Assembly (NCBI GenBank): GCA_037178675.1
Contig: JAYMGJ010000270.1
Location: forward strand, 62,001 to 126,000
Origin: Scleroderma bovista
Taxonomy: Eukaryota > Basidiomycota > Agaricomycetes > Boletales > Sclerodermataceae
Reading direction: 5' to 3'
DNA length: 64,000 bases
The notes under the pieces are model-generated. The model had not been told where the DNA came from. It saw nothing but the letters and a program-made list of their open reading frames with translations, and made no database searches. Shown here piece by piece: positions 34,460 to 47,513 of the stretch. Numbering within the stretch: the first letter of the stretch is position 1; the number at the start of each line of letters is the position of its first letter. Position numbers and translations under genes: made by a program.

Positions 34460-35231
34460 ATGTCTAACACCCTTGATGCCCACAATATCTCCCTCGCTTT
34501 GCAATACATCGGGGTTCGGTTCCGACGGTTTACCTATGTGCTACAGCAACCCAACCCACCTTCAAATTGGTTTGAGAATGTCATGATAGAAATTGTAAGA
34601 TCACCTGATTCTTATGGAAATCAATTCATATATTATACATTTAGCGCGTTCTTGAGCGATTGCTCTCTGCATGCAGTGCCTATGGTCTGATCATGCGGGT
34701 GCCTTATATCGCAAACCAATTCCTGTGGTGTGCCACTCTGGCAAAGATGCAGCAGGAGGAGATACTGGAATACATGAAGGGTCATGATGTATTCATGATC
34801 AGGACATCCGAGTCACAGATTCATCATACCAGACTGATGCTACACAAATGGTGGGAGATGCCCGGTACCACATTCCCTGATGGATATGAATCCTGGCAAA
34901 TCCCCCACATCATTTCGGAGGCCAAAGACTTTTTCCCTACTGTCTCGGTATGTATATTCCCTTGCCACCACATCCTGCCTTACATGATCAGCAGGATGGG
35001 ACCGAGTCCTTACCACTCCTCTTTGATGTCCCAAGAATGCCAAGGGACAGCATCAAATACATGATGAGTGGGTGTGATCTCATGCTGCATGAAATAGAGA
35101 AAGAGATGGGAAATGTACATATGGTGATGCAGGCTTCAGAGCAGCGGCTGAGTTTATTTGACAGTGTTCCCCATGTAAAAGAGCAATTGGGTAAGACATG
35201 GGAACGGTTTGTGACAGATGAAAAGAAGTAG
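34460..35231 (+). CDS. Gene D, unknown, convergent with KDZ-2
   Basis: Three-exon model: ATG 34460-34594, 50-bp intron 34595-34644, exon 34645 to about 34948, intron (GTATGT ... CATGATCAG), exon about 34996 to a stop at 35231; roughly 225 residues. The protein starts MSNTLDAHNISLALQY, has a helical middle (IANQFLWCATLAKMQQEEIL) and a charged C-terminus. No family recognised. A TTATATTT element lies about 35-40 bp before the ATG. It ends 32 bp from the KDZ-2 stop and lies next to array 1. No counterpart is visible near KDZ-1, so it may be private to this copy. Confidence 0.55.
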
Positions 35232-35262
35232 ATATGTTTTACAACCTACAACAATGTAGTGT

Positions 35263-38200
35263 TTAAATGGAATAGAGCCGGTGATATATCTGACGTTGCC
35301 GGGCAGCATAACAGGCAATCCCGATCTCATCAGATCTCAATGCTGTTTGCTGGCGGTCTGACCAGAAATTCAACCTACTTTGGAAATAATTTCTGGTCCA
35401 CTCCGCCTCACATTGTAGCATCTCCACTTCCTCCTTCCACCGGTCCCTAAGTGCCTTGGACCGGAACCAATGAACCCGGTAAACTAGATTTCCGGTTAAG
35501 TACCGAAAGCATTTTGTGATGATGCTAAGACATACATTCAGACATCCAATCATTCCTATCAGTATCTCGGGGTACATCCATGGTCCAGAACCAAGGGAGG
35601 GTATCATCCCTGTGGCCCCGAGCATTGGGGTCTGATATTGCAGTGGTGACCGAAAGGTCGGAGGCATGCAATTCCTGGTACCGGTCTAGAACCTGTCTAT
35701 CGGCACGGAGAGCTACCATCTGCCTGTGGCACTGGCGATATAATGAGGCATGGCGCTGTAGGGTGAGATCTGTGCTCGCTATCCGGCCCCATGCCCGGGT
35801 GGTCATATTATAATTACCGGCTTGTCTAACATCTCGCCTAAAGATGACGGCCTTGTCAGCCAGTGCCAGTCTAATTTCATGAAGGCAATCATTGGCTTGC
35901 CCCTGTCTCAAGGATAGTTCCTGTTCCACAAGGAATCCAAGTCCTAATCCCTGGAGATGGTCTATTCCAATATATGATGGCAGCAGTGGCAACATTGTTT
36001 CGGCATTTCCCTGTGTTGGCAAGACGAATGGATTTTCTATTTCCTCACCATCTGCTTGGTCGTCCTGAAATTGTAGGGCAGTGTCCAGTTCTACATCATC
36101 ATCCCAGTCTTCACCCAGAAACTGTGTGGCTGATGCAACTAATCCCTCTAACTGGGATTGTAGCCGGTCTCGGCGCCATGCAATTGATAGCTGTTGTATT
36201 TCAGTTCCGGATGTGTTGAGCTGCCGAGCATCAATGGCTAGCATTATCTGTGCTCCTTCAACCTTCAATGCCTTAGCTATCCATGTGGTTGATCCCCGAA
36301 GCCGGTCTTGTTGTTGGTTGATAAGGTTCATTTCTATCAATTTCATTGTTGGTGCTTCAGGCCATATTCAGTAAGGTTAACTCCATTTTAAAACAACATA
36401 CCCTTCTCCAGCTGAACATCATATATATCCATTGCACGGGGATCCATCATCCGGTCATTCAATGCCTTCGCCTCCTGCTCCGACCACAATTGCCGGAGAC
36501 CTTCCGGGACTTGGTTATTCAGTTTTTCAAAAGCTTCTGTAACCTCTGTCAACGAGCACTGGGCACCCCTCATTTTTCTCCTTAGAAACAATGCTTGTAC
36601 ACGTCAGCCAGCAGGGTCATGGTGAAGGGCATTGTTATACTCACGCATCCGGACCATCTTGACAAAATTGTGGTCATTCATTTGGAAATCGAGTAACTCT
36701 TGGCGATGCGGTGTTGCCATCCCCCTTGCAGATGGAGATATTATATTCAGTGAAGACCACAGTGTCTCCATGATCTCCCCATCCACTCTGCCGGCACCAG
36801 GAATAAAATTCGGGGCATATCTGGCAAAGCATTCTGTTTTATGCCCATGTACATGCCAAATACCGATCCCAGGCAAAATGCACAGTCCATCTGGTAGAGT
36901 GATGAATTTGTTGGACTGAATCCGCCGAGCCAAATTTCTACTATACTGGCAATTGATGTCGTAAAATGTTATCACTTGTTGGTTGGGATTCGATGCATGC
37001 CGGACTGCATGCACCAGAGCATAGTCCATGTTTACCTGCCTGTAACCAGCTCAACAAACTCGAGATGACAATTATGAGAACCTACTGTTCTCCCTTCTGA
37101 AAGTCAACCATTGCATGGGGGATGAAACATCCATGTCTTGCACATGCACATCCCCCAATCCCGGTGGATGACAGCTGTTTCCTTGCCGAATTTGCCTGAT
37201 TAACTGCCCGGTGATTGCTACACTCCAATCGCTTTTCAAAGGATGAGATATAGAACTTCCAGTGGTGCATTCCCTCACCTCTATCCGATTTGCTGTGCCT
37301 GCCAAGTACTCCTTGTAGTTACCTGAGCCTACCATGAACCCCCTCCCATCCATCAGCCACACCTCATCTGCAGGGTTCCTCGGTCTCATGTGCTCCGCCT
37401 TGAAATTTCCATCCATCACTATCGACCTCGAAAATTTCCAGCTACAAAGAAAAATGAATCTCCCCATCCCAGTGGAGCTTAAACACATTACATACTGGGA
37501 CAAATCCACATCAGTATCATCAAGGTTCACTCCGGGCTGTGGACATGCCGGACAAAACAGCACAAGGTCGCCTGTTGATGAACCAATTTCACTATCATCA
37601 ACTCCCTTCCATTTCATTAATTTTAGCACCCTCCACATCCTGGATACTCTAAGTAGCTCCCTGTATCTGTCCTATTACTGAGGTAAGACACATGTAATGT
37701 GTTTCCGGTCCACTCACCGGCACAAGGTGTGGAAAGGCATTGGATGTAATCCTGCGGAGTTTGCTGTAATAGTTCATGGCAGAGGTTCCACATTCCACAT
37801 TATCCTGGATGAAGTCATCCAATACCTGAAAGGTAAAGACAGTCCTTGGTTCCTTAGTGGTGGCAGGAAAGAGGCCGGCCATCATCAGCTGAAGGTGTGA
37901 ATCCGGTGACCCCTGACAGTTGCAGTACATCACATCGCAGAATTGTACTCCTGAAGTGTGCACCACAGTCAAGAAGGTTCTGCTGTTCGGTACTTTGAGA
38001 TGGGGAGGTGAGCCTGAATCCACAGATTCCTCATGGTCCTGTGCTCCTTCCTCTAGGTCATCGGAGAAATCTAATTCTGCATGACCACCACTCGGACAAG
38101 GATCCCCACCATGTCCAAGGTGCAGCACCAACCCCGCCTACAACATCAGACATTGTTATTGAGTCAGAATGAAAGCACTCACAAGCCGGAGAGAGGAGTC

Positions 38201-38824
38201 TTCAAAGAAGGCCGAATTCCATTGTTGAACCCGGTGGAAGGGCCAGAGCTTATGCTGGTTCCTGCAACAGGCTGTGCAGAACACCGGCCGGTGTGCACAA
38301 TCTATGCATCTGTAGCTGCCATCCCCACCACACAATATGCAAATCCGTGGACAGGGGGGAGCTTCCATGGCAAGAATGATTGAGAGATATTTCTGTTTAT
38401 GGGGCAGCCATGCCCGGAGATAGCTGTTCTAAAAGCGATGTCCATGAGATACAGGGTAATATATTGTGGAATAATACTCTACCTGATTTTTGGTCGTTTT
38501 AAATTGTTTCAAAGGAGGTGGATCGTCTAGCTCCTGGTAAGCATCTTCATCACCATTTTGAAACACATTGTGTTCTGCCATGATGGATGAGCAAGCCACA
38601 GTAGGAGATGCCTTAGATTGCATAGCCTGTCGACCCTTTCTTCTGGGAGTGACCTTTTGAAACTTATCAATTGATCCTCTAGTTGTTTTCACAGTCTTCC
38701 ACACCACATGGGTCACAGAGGTAGAAGAGGTCACTCCAGATATCCTCAACTTCCCCATGATTGATAGGCTTGGTGCAAACTTCAGTAGGAAATGCCTCAT
38801 TGCAACATCATGGATCACCATCAT
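35263..38824 (-). pseudogene. KDZ transposase (KDZ-2), nearly complete
   Basis: DDE-type KDZ transposase that would cut and paste its element in the nucleus. From ATG 38824: a basic disordered N-terminus; the CxC2 cysteine cluster (CILCGGDGSYRCIDC, CTACCRNQHKLWPFHR, LHLGHGGDPC; about 38060-38370); a central helical part; a zinc-ribbon-like CPACPQPGV; the KDZ domain with the first acidic residue in VMDGNFKAEH, LMDGRGFMV, GCACARHGCF, DINCQYS, the HVHGHKTECFARYAPNF motif and VDGEIMETLWSSLN; then a long helical C-terminus with an acidic DDDVELD stretch. At least seven GT-AG introns of 40-130 bp join in frame. One in-frame TGA (36603-36605) is the only visible lesion, so the gene died recently or the stop is an error. 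No terminal inverted repeats were identified. Confidence 0.88.
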
Positions 38825-38892
38825 CGCATCCGGATCTGTGTATCTTGTCTGAGATTGGTACCAATTGGCATCAGGAACATTAGGTACACTGC

Positions 38893-38902
38893 CTATATAT
38901 AG
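38893..38902. promoter_or_regulatory. Palindromic TATA element between KDZ-2 and gene A
   Basis: CTATATATAG reads the same on both strands and lies in the 190-bp gap between two divergent genes: 69 bp from the KDZ-2 ATG and about 111 bp from the gene A ATG at 39013. It could serve both. Confidence 0.5.
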
Positions 38903-39012
38903 TAGGTGATCTGCCGATTTGTGACATCGGCTACTTCTTATGGTTAGTGATCCACTGCACCGGAACCATAGCTAACCTCAAAAGGAAATTGTTCAGATCG
39001 AAGGAACTTTAC

Positions 39013-40782
39013 ATGACAGCTGAGGGAATTCCATTCAACATGGTGCACGCTATGATATGGAGGGCTTCACCAACAAAGTCTACCACATTCACAATGACTT
39101 CAAGCAACTCAGACTCCCATTCATCTTCTGAATCATCTCATCCTACAGAACCAGAGGATCCCACGACCACCGGACTGGTAGGGGAGAATACTCCAGGGAA
39201 ACTCACCTCCGAGGAAATAGAGATTCTTCATGCAAACCTTGAAGAGTGGAAGGCTTTAAAGGGGGACAGGAGGAAGCCTGTGAATAGGAGGGTCCGTGAT
39301 CTCATTAGACACCTGCCTGCAAATGAGTACATCTTGGGAGAGGACTGGAAAGCTAAGTTGGGTGTAGGTGATGTTGTATTCCGCTCTGCAAAGGCTAACA
39401 TTTTATAGCACATCAAAAGCTGGTTTTATAACCATGGCCAGTCCCGAGCACGCAAGGGGATGCTGAAGTGGGGGCAAAATTGGACTGCACGGAGGGTAAT
39501 AAGGGAGCAGAAGTGAATGGAGATTCAGCAAGAATTCCAACAGTGCGGTATCGGGGTTGGCAGCAAGGAAATGATAGGAGGGTACCAGAAGACCGTTGGA
39601 AGGCTGATGAAAAAGGTTACCGAGGATGAAATGAAAGAGGCAGAGTGGGTTGCTCAGGAGTGGAACAAGGTCCAACCACCGCCGGAGGTACAGGCTATGT
39701 ATGTACACATTTCTAATCTTTTGTATGATACACCTCACAGGTCTTCAGTGCAGCTGAGAAAAAAGGCCAGAAGTATACTCGCGAGTATGCAGAGACTATG
39801 TGGAAGCAGTGTGGTACCCAGGTGGTCGTGATGGTGGCTTGGAAGGATCAGAATGGAAAGGTGATGGCCGACATGTAAGTGGAAACATGGCAGTTACACA
39901 TTGAGATGACCGGAACAATTACAGACATGATTTCAATGATGAACTTGGGAATGTGAGTACATTTCTGGACTGGGAAGGAATGGAGGAAAAATGGTCGAGG
40001 TATGCTTCTGATGTATTCAAGGCTGGCAAGATTCCGGATGGAGACCAGGCAGATGATGAGGATGAGGATGCGGATCAACATCCTCGAAAGATTGTCAAGA
40101 AGGGTAAGAAAAAGGCACAAGTAAGCCTCCAAACCCTTGACAGCGGGATTCCACAACTTCCGAACATCCTTGACATGCATGTGCTGGAGAAACAGGACAT
40201 CATCCGGGCATTCGTGACCTGTCACTACCGTAAGTTACTTGGATTTAGGTGAGGGGTAACTAACTAAGGCACAATAGGTCGTGCTTGTGGAAAGGAAAGA
40301 GCAACTGTACCATGGATGAGCATTGCAGAAGACCTGCAAGGTTATATTGAAAGCAAGTACCTCCCTTCTGATGTCTCGTTGAAGGAACCTAGCAAAATGG
40401 GTGGTGTGCAAGTGACTCAGATCCTGGAATTCTGGAGGAGGAGACAACAAATCGATCCACAAGATGTATTTAGGTTCATGGCCTGGAAGGATGCCGAGGG
40501 AGCATTACAAAGGTCAGTTGGTGAAGATGAGCACCAGTCAGACAAGGCCCTTGGAAAGAGAAGGAGACAAGGTGAGTGAATTTCTCTGAATTGTGGAGTC
40601 TCTACTAAAAATATTACATAGAGGACCAATGGGATGAGGGTGATTCCCCCGATGAAGGCATTACTGACCGAACCAGAAATCAGAAGCACAACCGGCCTGC
40701 CCCAAAAGCTCATGCACTGGCCGGTCACACTATCGCAGTTCCCCCCACCCAGCCACGTCCACGCCAGAAGAGAGGAACAGGT
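39013..40782 (+). pseudogene. Gene A-1, KDZ companion, unknown
   Basis: Multi-exon gene divergent from KDZ-2. Start is ATG 39013 or 39094 (MTSSNSDSHSSSE). Exons encode a Ser/Glu-rich head; LTSEEIEILHANLEEWKALK; IKSWFYNHGQSRARKG, whose WFxN pattern recalls a helix-turn-helix recognition helix; a central helical part; LDWEGMEEKWSRYASD; an acidic then basic linker; ACGKERATVPWMSIAEDLQ; and VTQILEFWRRRQQIDPQDVF. A homologue (gene A-2, about 62.6 kb to the right edge) shares the last blocks with the same intron position after the HYR residues. An in-frame TGA lies at 39514-39516. The LTR-C repeat begins 100 bp downstream and may have removed a final exon. Function unknown. Confidence 0.6.
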
Positions 40783-40881
40783 ATGTTCATTGAATATAAT
40801 TGACAGGATAATGACATTATTATTAGATAATGTGGTTCCGGGGGATATTCCCATAGCCAGTTCTAGCAATAAGGAACCCGG

Positions 40882-43179
40882 TGTCACGCACCAAACGTGT
40901 TTGGTACTGTGGACATGGAGAAAGTTAGCTGATGAAACTAATGCGAAGAACGCACACCCAAGATCTGTTGAAAGATTGTCCCAACTTGAGGGATACAGAC
41001 AGCCCTCGCTATCCATATCACGCAAAGTCATGACTATCCTTATGCGAAGGATGAATACAAGCTTGTCATAGCCATCTATCGCACAAGAATGACTATCCTG
41101 GAGCAAGAGATGAATGCCATCGTCTGGCAGTCATCCCTCGCACAAGAACCGCCAAGAAGCAGAAGAATCCAAGGATTGATGATCATTTCAGTATGAGAGA
41201 GGAATGCAACCTACTGCAGTCCAACTCCCATACCAGAACAACCAAAGAAGCAGAAGAAACGATAGAGAAACAAAGGAGAAAAGGAAGAATCATTTTTAGT
41301 GCCCAAATGTCAAATTTAGGCGCCCAGTGCCGGCATTCCGATATTTTGAATAGCTCCGCCATTTTTGAAGCTATCAATCATGTGACTATACCATCATGGA
41401 GCCTAGACCGTGGTCTATCTGCCTGTCAAGTTCCGACGTAAATCCGTTCATTTCCCACGGAGATATTCCACCCGCAATCCAGACACCTGCTTCATCACTC
41501 ACTATGGAGTCCACATTTTCTCTGGAACGTTTCTCCGCTATTGCAGCAGACCTCAACTATGTCCTGCTCTTGGGACAGCCTCTCCCTGAGCTCCTGTGTA
41601 CTGTCTGGTACATATCTTCCCAGCCTGCTCCCTCAGTCCCTCTTGTTCTCGGTCAGCGCATTCTCCTTGTCAGTCCTGCGTCGCGCACATACTTTGGTCG
41701 TCTCAAGTCTATCGTTAGACTTGAAAATTCATACCTGGTCGTCTCTGTGTCTCCTGAGTCCTCTGCATATGGTCCTTTCATCCCAGAGTCCTGTCACATC
41801 CATCTCCCTCTATCATTCATCTCGCTTCCCTGGACACGTCGAATCCGCTACTTGCGATTCTCTTCCCTGCTATCCCGCAACAAACACGAATGAAACAGTG
41901 CTCTAGAACCCTTCTTAGGAGCCCTAATAGAGTACAGAACCTTCCCCTTACTGCTCAAGGGAAGACTGCACTTCGGGAGCACCAAATTTCGCGTTTTTGC
42001 TCTACAGAAGCTCAATCCAAGGGATTTGTGACACTCTGTGACCAGCTGTGACTCTACTTGTCATTCCAGGCCCCCTGACACTGCTCTTCTGGTCGGATCA
42101 ATTCTTTTATTATCCCCCAGCCACTCCCATCAGTGGCACTGCTTCAGAAGCTCATCTCCAGATCTAAAGTTCAATAAATCACAGGTTGTGCTTCCCTTCT
42201 GTCTGAGTCACACAGAGTCACTCTGGCTCACTCTGACTCACTCTGCTGCGCATTATTCATCCCCTCTTGGCATTACTAATCCCCATTACTCCCCTTACCA
42301 ATCACTTACCAATCATCCTTCAAATCATGCTTATCATGCTGCTTATCAATTCATGACTCATGCCCCTATGATTCATATGCATTATGTCATCACATATGCT
42401 CATTTAGCTTCGATCTTCTCATCCCATGCTTTCCCCACCTCTCTTTTGGGCCTTAAGCAATGATTTTTCCATATTCTTGGTTGTACACCCCTTTTTACCT
42501 ATGTTTTTGCTCTTTCCCTTGGCTCAGCAGCTTGTTCAGGCTCTCCCCATTGATGACTCAGCCTGATTACACTGCTTATCAATCGCTTACCAATTTCTTA
42601 CCAATCTCTTACCAAGCACTTAGTCATTTGTGCTTACAGGGCCACAGCCCCTCCTGTATATAAACCAGCAGCCAAAGGCTGCAAGGAAGTGTCTGCTTCC
42701 CCCTCAATAAAGCGACCACATTCACTCTCCCTCACTGTCTATAAGCTCTATCTCTGTCTTTGGACTTGTAGGTCACTCAGTGCTGGCCTAAAGCTCCTAT
42801 ATTGCTGTTTATCAGATATATCTTGTATCTGATCATTTCTCTAGGCTGAAGCGCAGTCTAGCATCACTGTCCACTCTATCCCATCACTGTCCATCGCATT
42901 CTTGAAGCAGGAACTGTCCCCTTGCTTCCCTGTTGTCTCCATCACTGCTGTTACACCCCTGTCATCAATCTATCATCGCTCTTCTATCCCAGGACTCTTC
43001 CTAACCACTGTGGTAGGCTGAAGAGGAGTCAATACCATCCCCAGTTGCATCTATTCCCCATCAGAAGCCCTTCCCTTCCCTCCTGCATCCTGCCTGAAGG
43101 CGTGCAGCACATCCCCCTGAGGACATTAAATACCAGAAACGCAAAGGAAGACCACCACTCGCATATTGCTGTCATTTGG
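40882..43179 (+). mobile_element. 2.3-kb LTR-like repeat (LTR-C), copy 2
   Basis: Second copy of 13822-16116, same orientation, with the same TGTCACGCACC start, TATATAA core (about 42658) and AATAAA signal. It separates genes A-1 and C-1, which are direct neighbours in the other copy of the gene set. The right shared edge again reads CTGTCATTTGG. Confidence 0.7.
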
Positions 43180-43329
43180 TGTTGGTTGTTGGTTGTTCTG
43201 ACCTCTTCCCTCACTTAGGCGCACACCGGTCCTGGTAATACAGTCCAGCAGGATCATGATGCACCTACACCCCGTGATAAAAGGAAAAAGAGATAGATTA
43301 CATATATATATTTTATGAATGTGTCCTGT

Positions 43330-44165
43330 TGTCTGGTACCTATTGATATCATTACCACTGGTCTCATCCCATATGATACCAGTATCCTTATCATCAGCGG
43401 ATCACTGCCGGTCACCATACTAGCAGTATTGTCAGCACTGGCCCACACAAGACCAGTATCCTTATTATTGGCCAGTACAATCTGTATAATTATTATAGGT
43501 CAATTTGGAACTGATCTGGTCTGGTATCTAACAGTTGTGTTCTTAGACCATTATGTTTGTATAATGATTACCAGTTCACTACTACCAGTGAGTATACTAC
43601 CGGTATGATCACAACCGGCCGGTATGCTACTGGTATGGTCACTACCAGTAGGTATCCTATCGACCGGTGAGTATACAAGCAGTATGGATTATTGGCCAGT
43701 ACTATCTTACCGGTATGGGTACGATCGGCCCACACTATACCGGTATTCATATCAGCGGCCAGTACTATCTGCATGATTATTCCACTGTCAATATTCCACT
43801 GATCTAGTCTACTATCCACAGGCCAGTACCATCATCTTAGTATCATAGGCCGGTATCATGACCACTAATGGGATGGTCACCACCGGCCCACACAAGACCA
43901 GTATCCTTCCAGTGCAATCTGTATAATCATTACTAATCAATATGCAACTGATCTGGTCTGGTAGCTACCGGTATGTGTAGCACCAGCCCACACAAGACTG
44001 GTATCCTTATTATTGGTCAGCACAATATGTATAATTATTACTAAATATGCAACTGATCTGGTCTGGTATCTAACAGTTGTGTTCTTAGACCATTATGTTT
44101 GTATAATGATTACCAGTCACCACACTCCGGGTGTAGTCACCACCGGCTACATCGGTCTGATGAAG
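43330..44165 (+). repeat. CCGGTATGAC array 2, degenerate
   Basis: Diverged array of CCGGTATG/ACCAGTATCC-type units mixed with longer repeats: a block at about 43475-43575 recurs at about 44015-44125. Lies in the intergenic space between convergent genes A-1 and C-1. Confidence 0.7.
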
Positions 44166-44193
44166 ATTGCATTGGTACTACAAAAGTACTACA

Positions 44194-45232
44194 CTACAGA
44201 AGGGATGGATCTAATTTTACTGTTGCCAACCATTGCATCTCCTCCTTTTCTGCTGCTTTGGCCAATTCATCCCGGAATTTTGACCATACCCGGTGCTGCC
44301 GGACCAACTCCCTCCATCGGCTGGTGGCTTCCACCAATCTATTTGCATATTGGGTATATGCTGCAATTAGTTGGCTATCTTGCATGGGGTGGATTGGTTG
44401 CTCATTGAAAAAAGTCACCGATCTGGTGATTTGCCTTGCCATTTCCACTGTGATTGTGTCAGACAGCATAACTGAAGGGCTCCAGACATACATTGTGTCA
44501 GGGGTACATCTCCCTCCCGCACAGCATACCTTGCAGACTCCCTTGCTAATAATTCATAGAGCTCATCTAGCGGTATGCAAACATTAGGAATGGGTTCATA
44601 GGTGGCATATAGCAGAACCTACCATCATCATTTCGCATCTCCAGAGATGCAGTATTGTGCTTTGAAGCTTGGGGTGTTGCAGATGCACAAAGTGGACTCT
44701 CAGTGAGATCAATAAAAACAGGGCCAGTGGTAGGTTTTGGCCGGACTGCATTGCTGTGGGAGGTATTTGTTCTGTCCGGTGAGTGCCATGGGGATCCGAG
44801 GGGGGGAACAACGTCCCTGGACTGACTCCTGCGAGGTGAATTGAGGCGTGGAGTGGCAAGAGGAGTAAACGCATGCATAGTAATAGATGGTGAGCCAATT
44901 TGGGGTTGAAATAGAGAACCGGATGGTGAAGACATTGGTGATGCCGAAACCCATGAGTGCTGCGCCACCGGTGAGTCAAATGGAGGGGGTGAAAGTGATG
45001 CAAATGAATTGGGAGATAATGGGGATGAATTAGATATATCATGGGGGATGGAACAAGACCTTTCCGACATAGGGGAGAAAGTGATTATTGGTTCCGGCCC
45101 ACAGGTGAATTCGGTGTCCTCGGAGAATGAGTGGAGAGGAGCCTCAGGAGTTGGGGACGAATCAGGGGAGCCAATGGGGGGTTCTGAACCTAGTGTGAAG
45201 CTTTCATCGGCACTTTGCTCATCGACCGACAT
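44194..45232 (-). CDS. Gene C-1, KDZ companion, unknown
   Basis: Two or more exons. The first, from ATG 45232 (MSVDEQSADESF), encodes a long Ser/Pro-rich disordered region with repeated SPxS motifs and a FIDLTESPL motif resembling a SUMO-interacting sequence. After an intron (donor at GATGG|GTAGG near 44626, acceptor TTATTAG near 44550) follow CKVCCAGGRC and a helical C-terminal domain SQLIAAYTQYANRLVEATSRW ... KLDPSLL (split here only for length). The C-terminus is clearly homologous to gene C-2 (MIAAYIHYANTLLDTARLW ... VLDPSKL). Function unknown; the start is uncertain because the frame is open upstream. Confidence 0.6.
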
Positions 45233-45780
45233 GGCATCCTCATCCTCCTCCACTGTGGTGAGTGAACTGGGGCATGAACTTCCACCGGGTGAAGGTTGAA
45301 TGACTACAATAGTTTGTCACATATCAATGGGAAATTATTGGGACTTACAGTGCTTCACCTGTCTTGTTGACGAGAACCTTACACATTTTGTTGAATGTTT
45401 GGTATCCATCAATGGAATTGTGTTTTGTGAGAGTAGAACAAATAGGATGCGAACAACCGGGTCAAGGGCAAGAACACCAAGGTGTATTATATAATCAATA
45501 TGATCACCAGTGCAGTTTGGGTACCAACAGCCAAGCAAGGACCGGTCACTGGTTCCACCACATTGTCATGTGTGAATTATGTTAATCACTATTATTCATG
45601 AGGTACATATGATTACCGGCGACTAATTGAATTCACCAGTGTGTGTTTGTGGCACTGAAGCAACCGGTTATTGATTTTACATGTGTTCCATTTATCTTGT
45701 TTTTTGTCTGCATATCATAATTTGTATTGGACCATTGTGCACAATACATGGGAATATGTTATGTAATCATTTTCAACAAT

Positions 45781-45787
45781 ATATAGT
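45781..45787 (+). promoter_or_regulatory. TATA box of gene B-1
   Basis: TATATAG 88-94 bp before the B-1 ATG (45875). Genes B-2 and C-2 have TATATAA/TATATAT at 85-97 bp before their ATGs. Confidence 0.45.
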
Positions 45788-47513
45788 GGCCATACTGGCA
45801 TATTTCCCTTGCCTTTCCTCCACCACATTCACTCCCATCGAATCCCATCGCATTCAACTGCAAAACCTTTATCCATGTCATCACAAGCCAAAGCCTTAAC
45901 CTCCTCCATCGGCACCGGTGAGGACCATGCAAAGGCGATTGTTACCCAGGCAGCCAAGGTCATACGGCAATATACCGACGGTCTCAAATATAATAGCACT
46001 ACGGAATACTGGAAGGAAACCACACAGGTTGTGTGGGATAGGCTGGTGAGTTATTAGTACATAGTTTGATATCTGTACCCATCAATCCCAAAGAAAGAGG
46101 TCACTGCCGTTGTAGATCAGTTGCCGGCCGGCTTTGCAATCCCGATCCATGTCATCGCGGCCGATGCCTTCATGGTGAGCCCCGACTCACTTCTTGAGGC
46201 GAAGAAATGGCCACCTTGGGAGCGCATCCGTCGGGCAAAGGACAAAGACATCGAGGATCACCCATGGTACAATCTCCGGGAGCCCGCCCTGCCAGTTCCT
46301 CCTGCACCAACAACAACACCGGTAACGCAGGTGAAAGGAAAGGAGAAGGAGAGGAATGAAGACATGGATAGTGGGAAATTAGGTGAGCACACCACATTTA
46401 TAATCCCAATTGATTTCTGTTCTGAAGAGCCAAGGTGCAGGAACCGAGGAGAGTGGTGGAGAGTTGGCAGGACGCCGGTCCCGATCCCGGCCGGCCGGTC
46501 TGTCTAAGAAAGGGAAGGAGAAGGCAAAGGTAGTGGAAGATCCACAAGGTCACATAAACCAGGGGATGTCTGGTAAGCAATATGACTGTTGGATTGACAC
46601 GAAGGTGTTTTCTGATAAAGGTAATGTGCAGACAAGCAGGATGGTGGTGGCCCGGTGGTAAGACACTGGTCTCGGTCCCGAGCGACCATGCAGTCAAAGA
46701 AGGGGAAGGAGAAGGAAGTGCAAATGCAAGTGGAAGTGGAGGGAGAGTCACAGAGCATGATCACTGGGGGGAAATTGGGTAAGTGAGGTGCCATTGATAC
46801 AATGGAGTCAGGCACTGATCAACTCGGAATGTAGACAACGAACAGGCCGGTGGAGAGCAGGCCAGAGGACGGTCTCTTTCCCGACAAGCCGGTGCATCAA
46901 ATCGGAATCAGAGTAAATCCCGAGGACACACACCACATATTAAGTCTGCACCTACTGTTGACAGCGAGGAAGATCCTGATATGCCACCGGTCAACCCCAC
47001 TCAACCAAAAGCATCATTCCTTGCGCCGGTAGGATTTGGCCCTGTTCCACCAGAGGATTGGTGTGATTGATGTCGGAAGGGTGACAAAATGTGCTTGGTA
47101 AAGCCAGGTCGGGCTTGCTTAAACTGCAACAAGGTAAAGATGAAGTGCAGTTTGACCGACAGGCTTCGTGCCCGATCTCAGGCCCCATCTGAGGCAGCCA
47201 CGACCACAACCCGGCGACATCGCTCCCCTTCCAGGGTTCCATCTGAGGCAGCCCCGACCACAACCTGGCGACGTCGGTCCCCTTCCAGGGTTCCATCGGA
47301 GATTGCCCCTGATTTCACCCCACGGCCAGCAAAGCGACAACGGTCGTCCAGCATCCACCCTACTCCTGGACCATCGAAGGCCAAGGCAGGACAGGTTGAA
47401 AGGTCCTCAGGCAAAGGTGAGTATCATCCATGCTTTGTATCCTTGCATTCAAATCGCTGAACAGGTTTTGAAGTTTATATTCAAACACCTTCATTGTTGC
47501 CAAAATCAAAGTC

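Noticed and set aside
44596..45042. Leu/His-rich frame antisense or offset to gene C-1
   Set aside because: Offset frame of the Ser/Pro-rich exon; no conserved counterpart in C-2.
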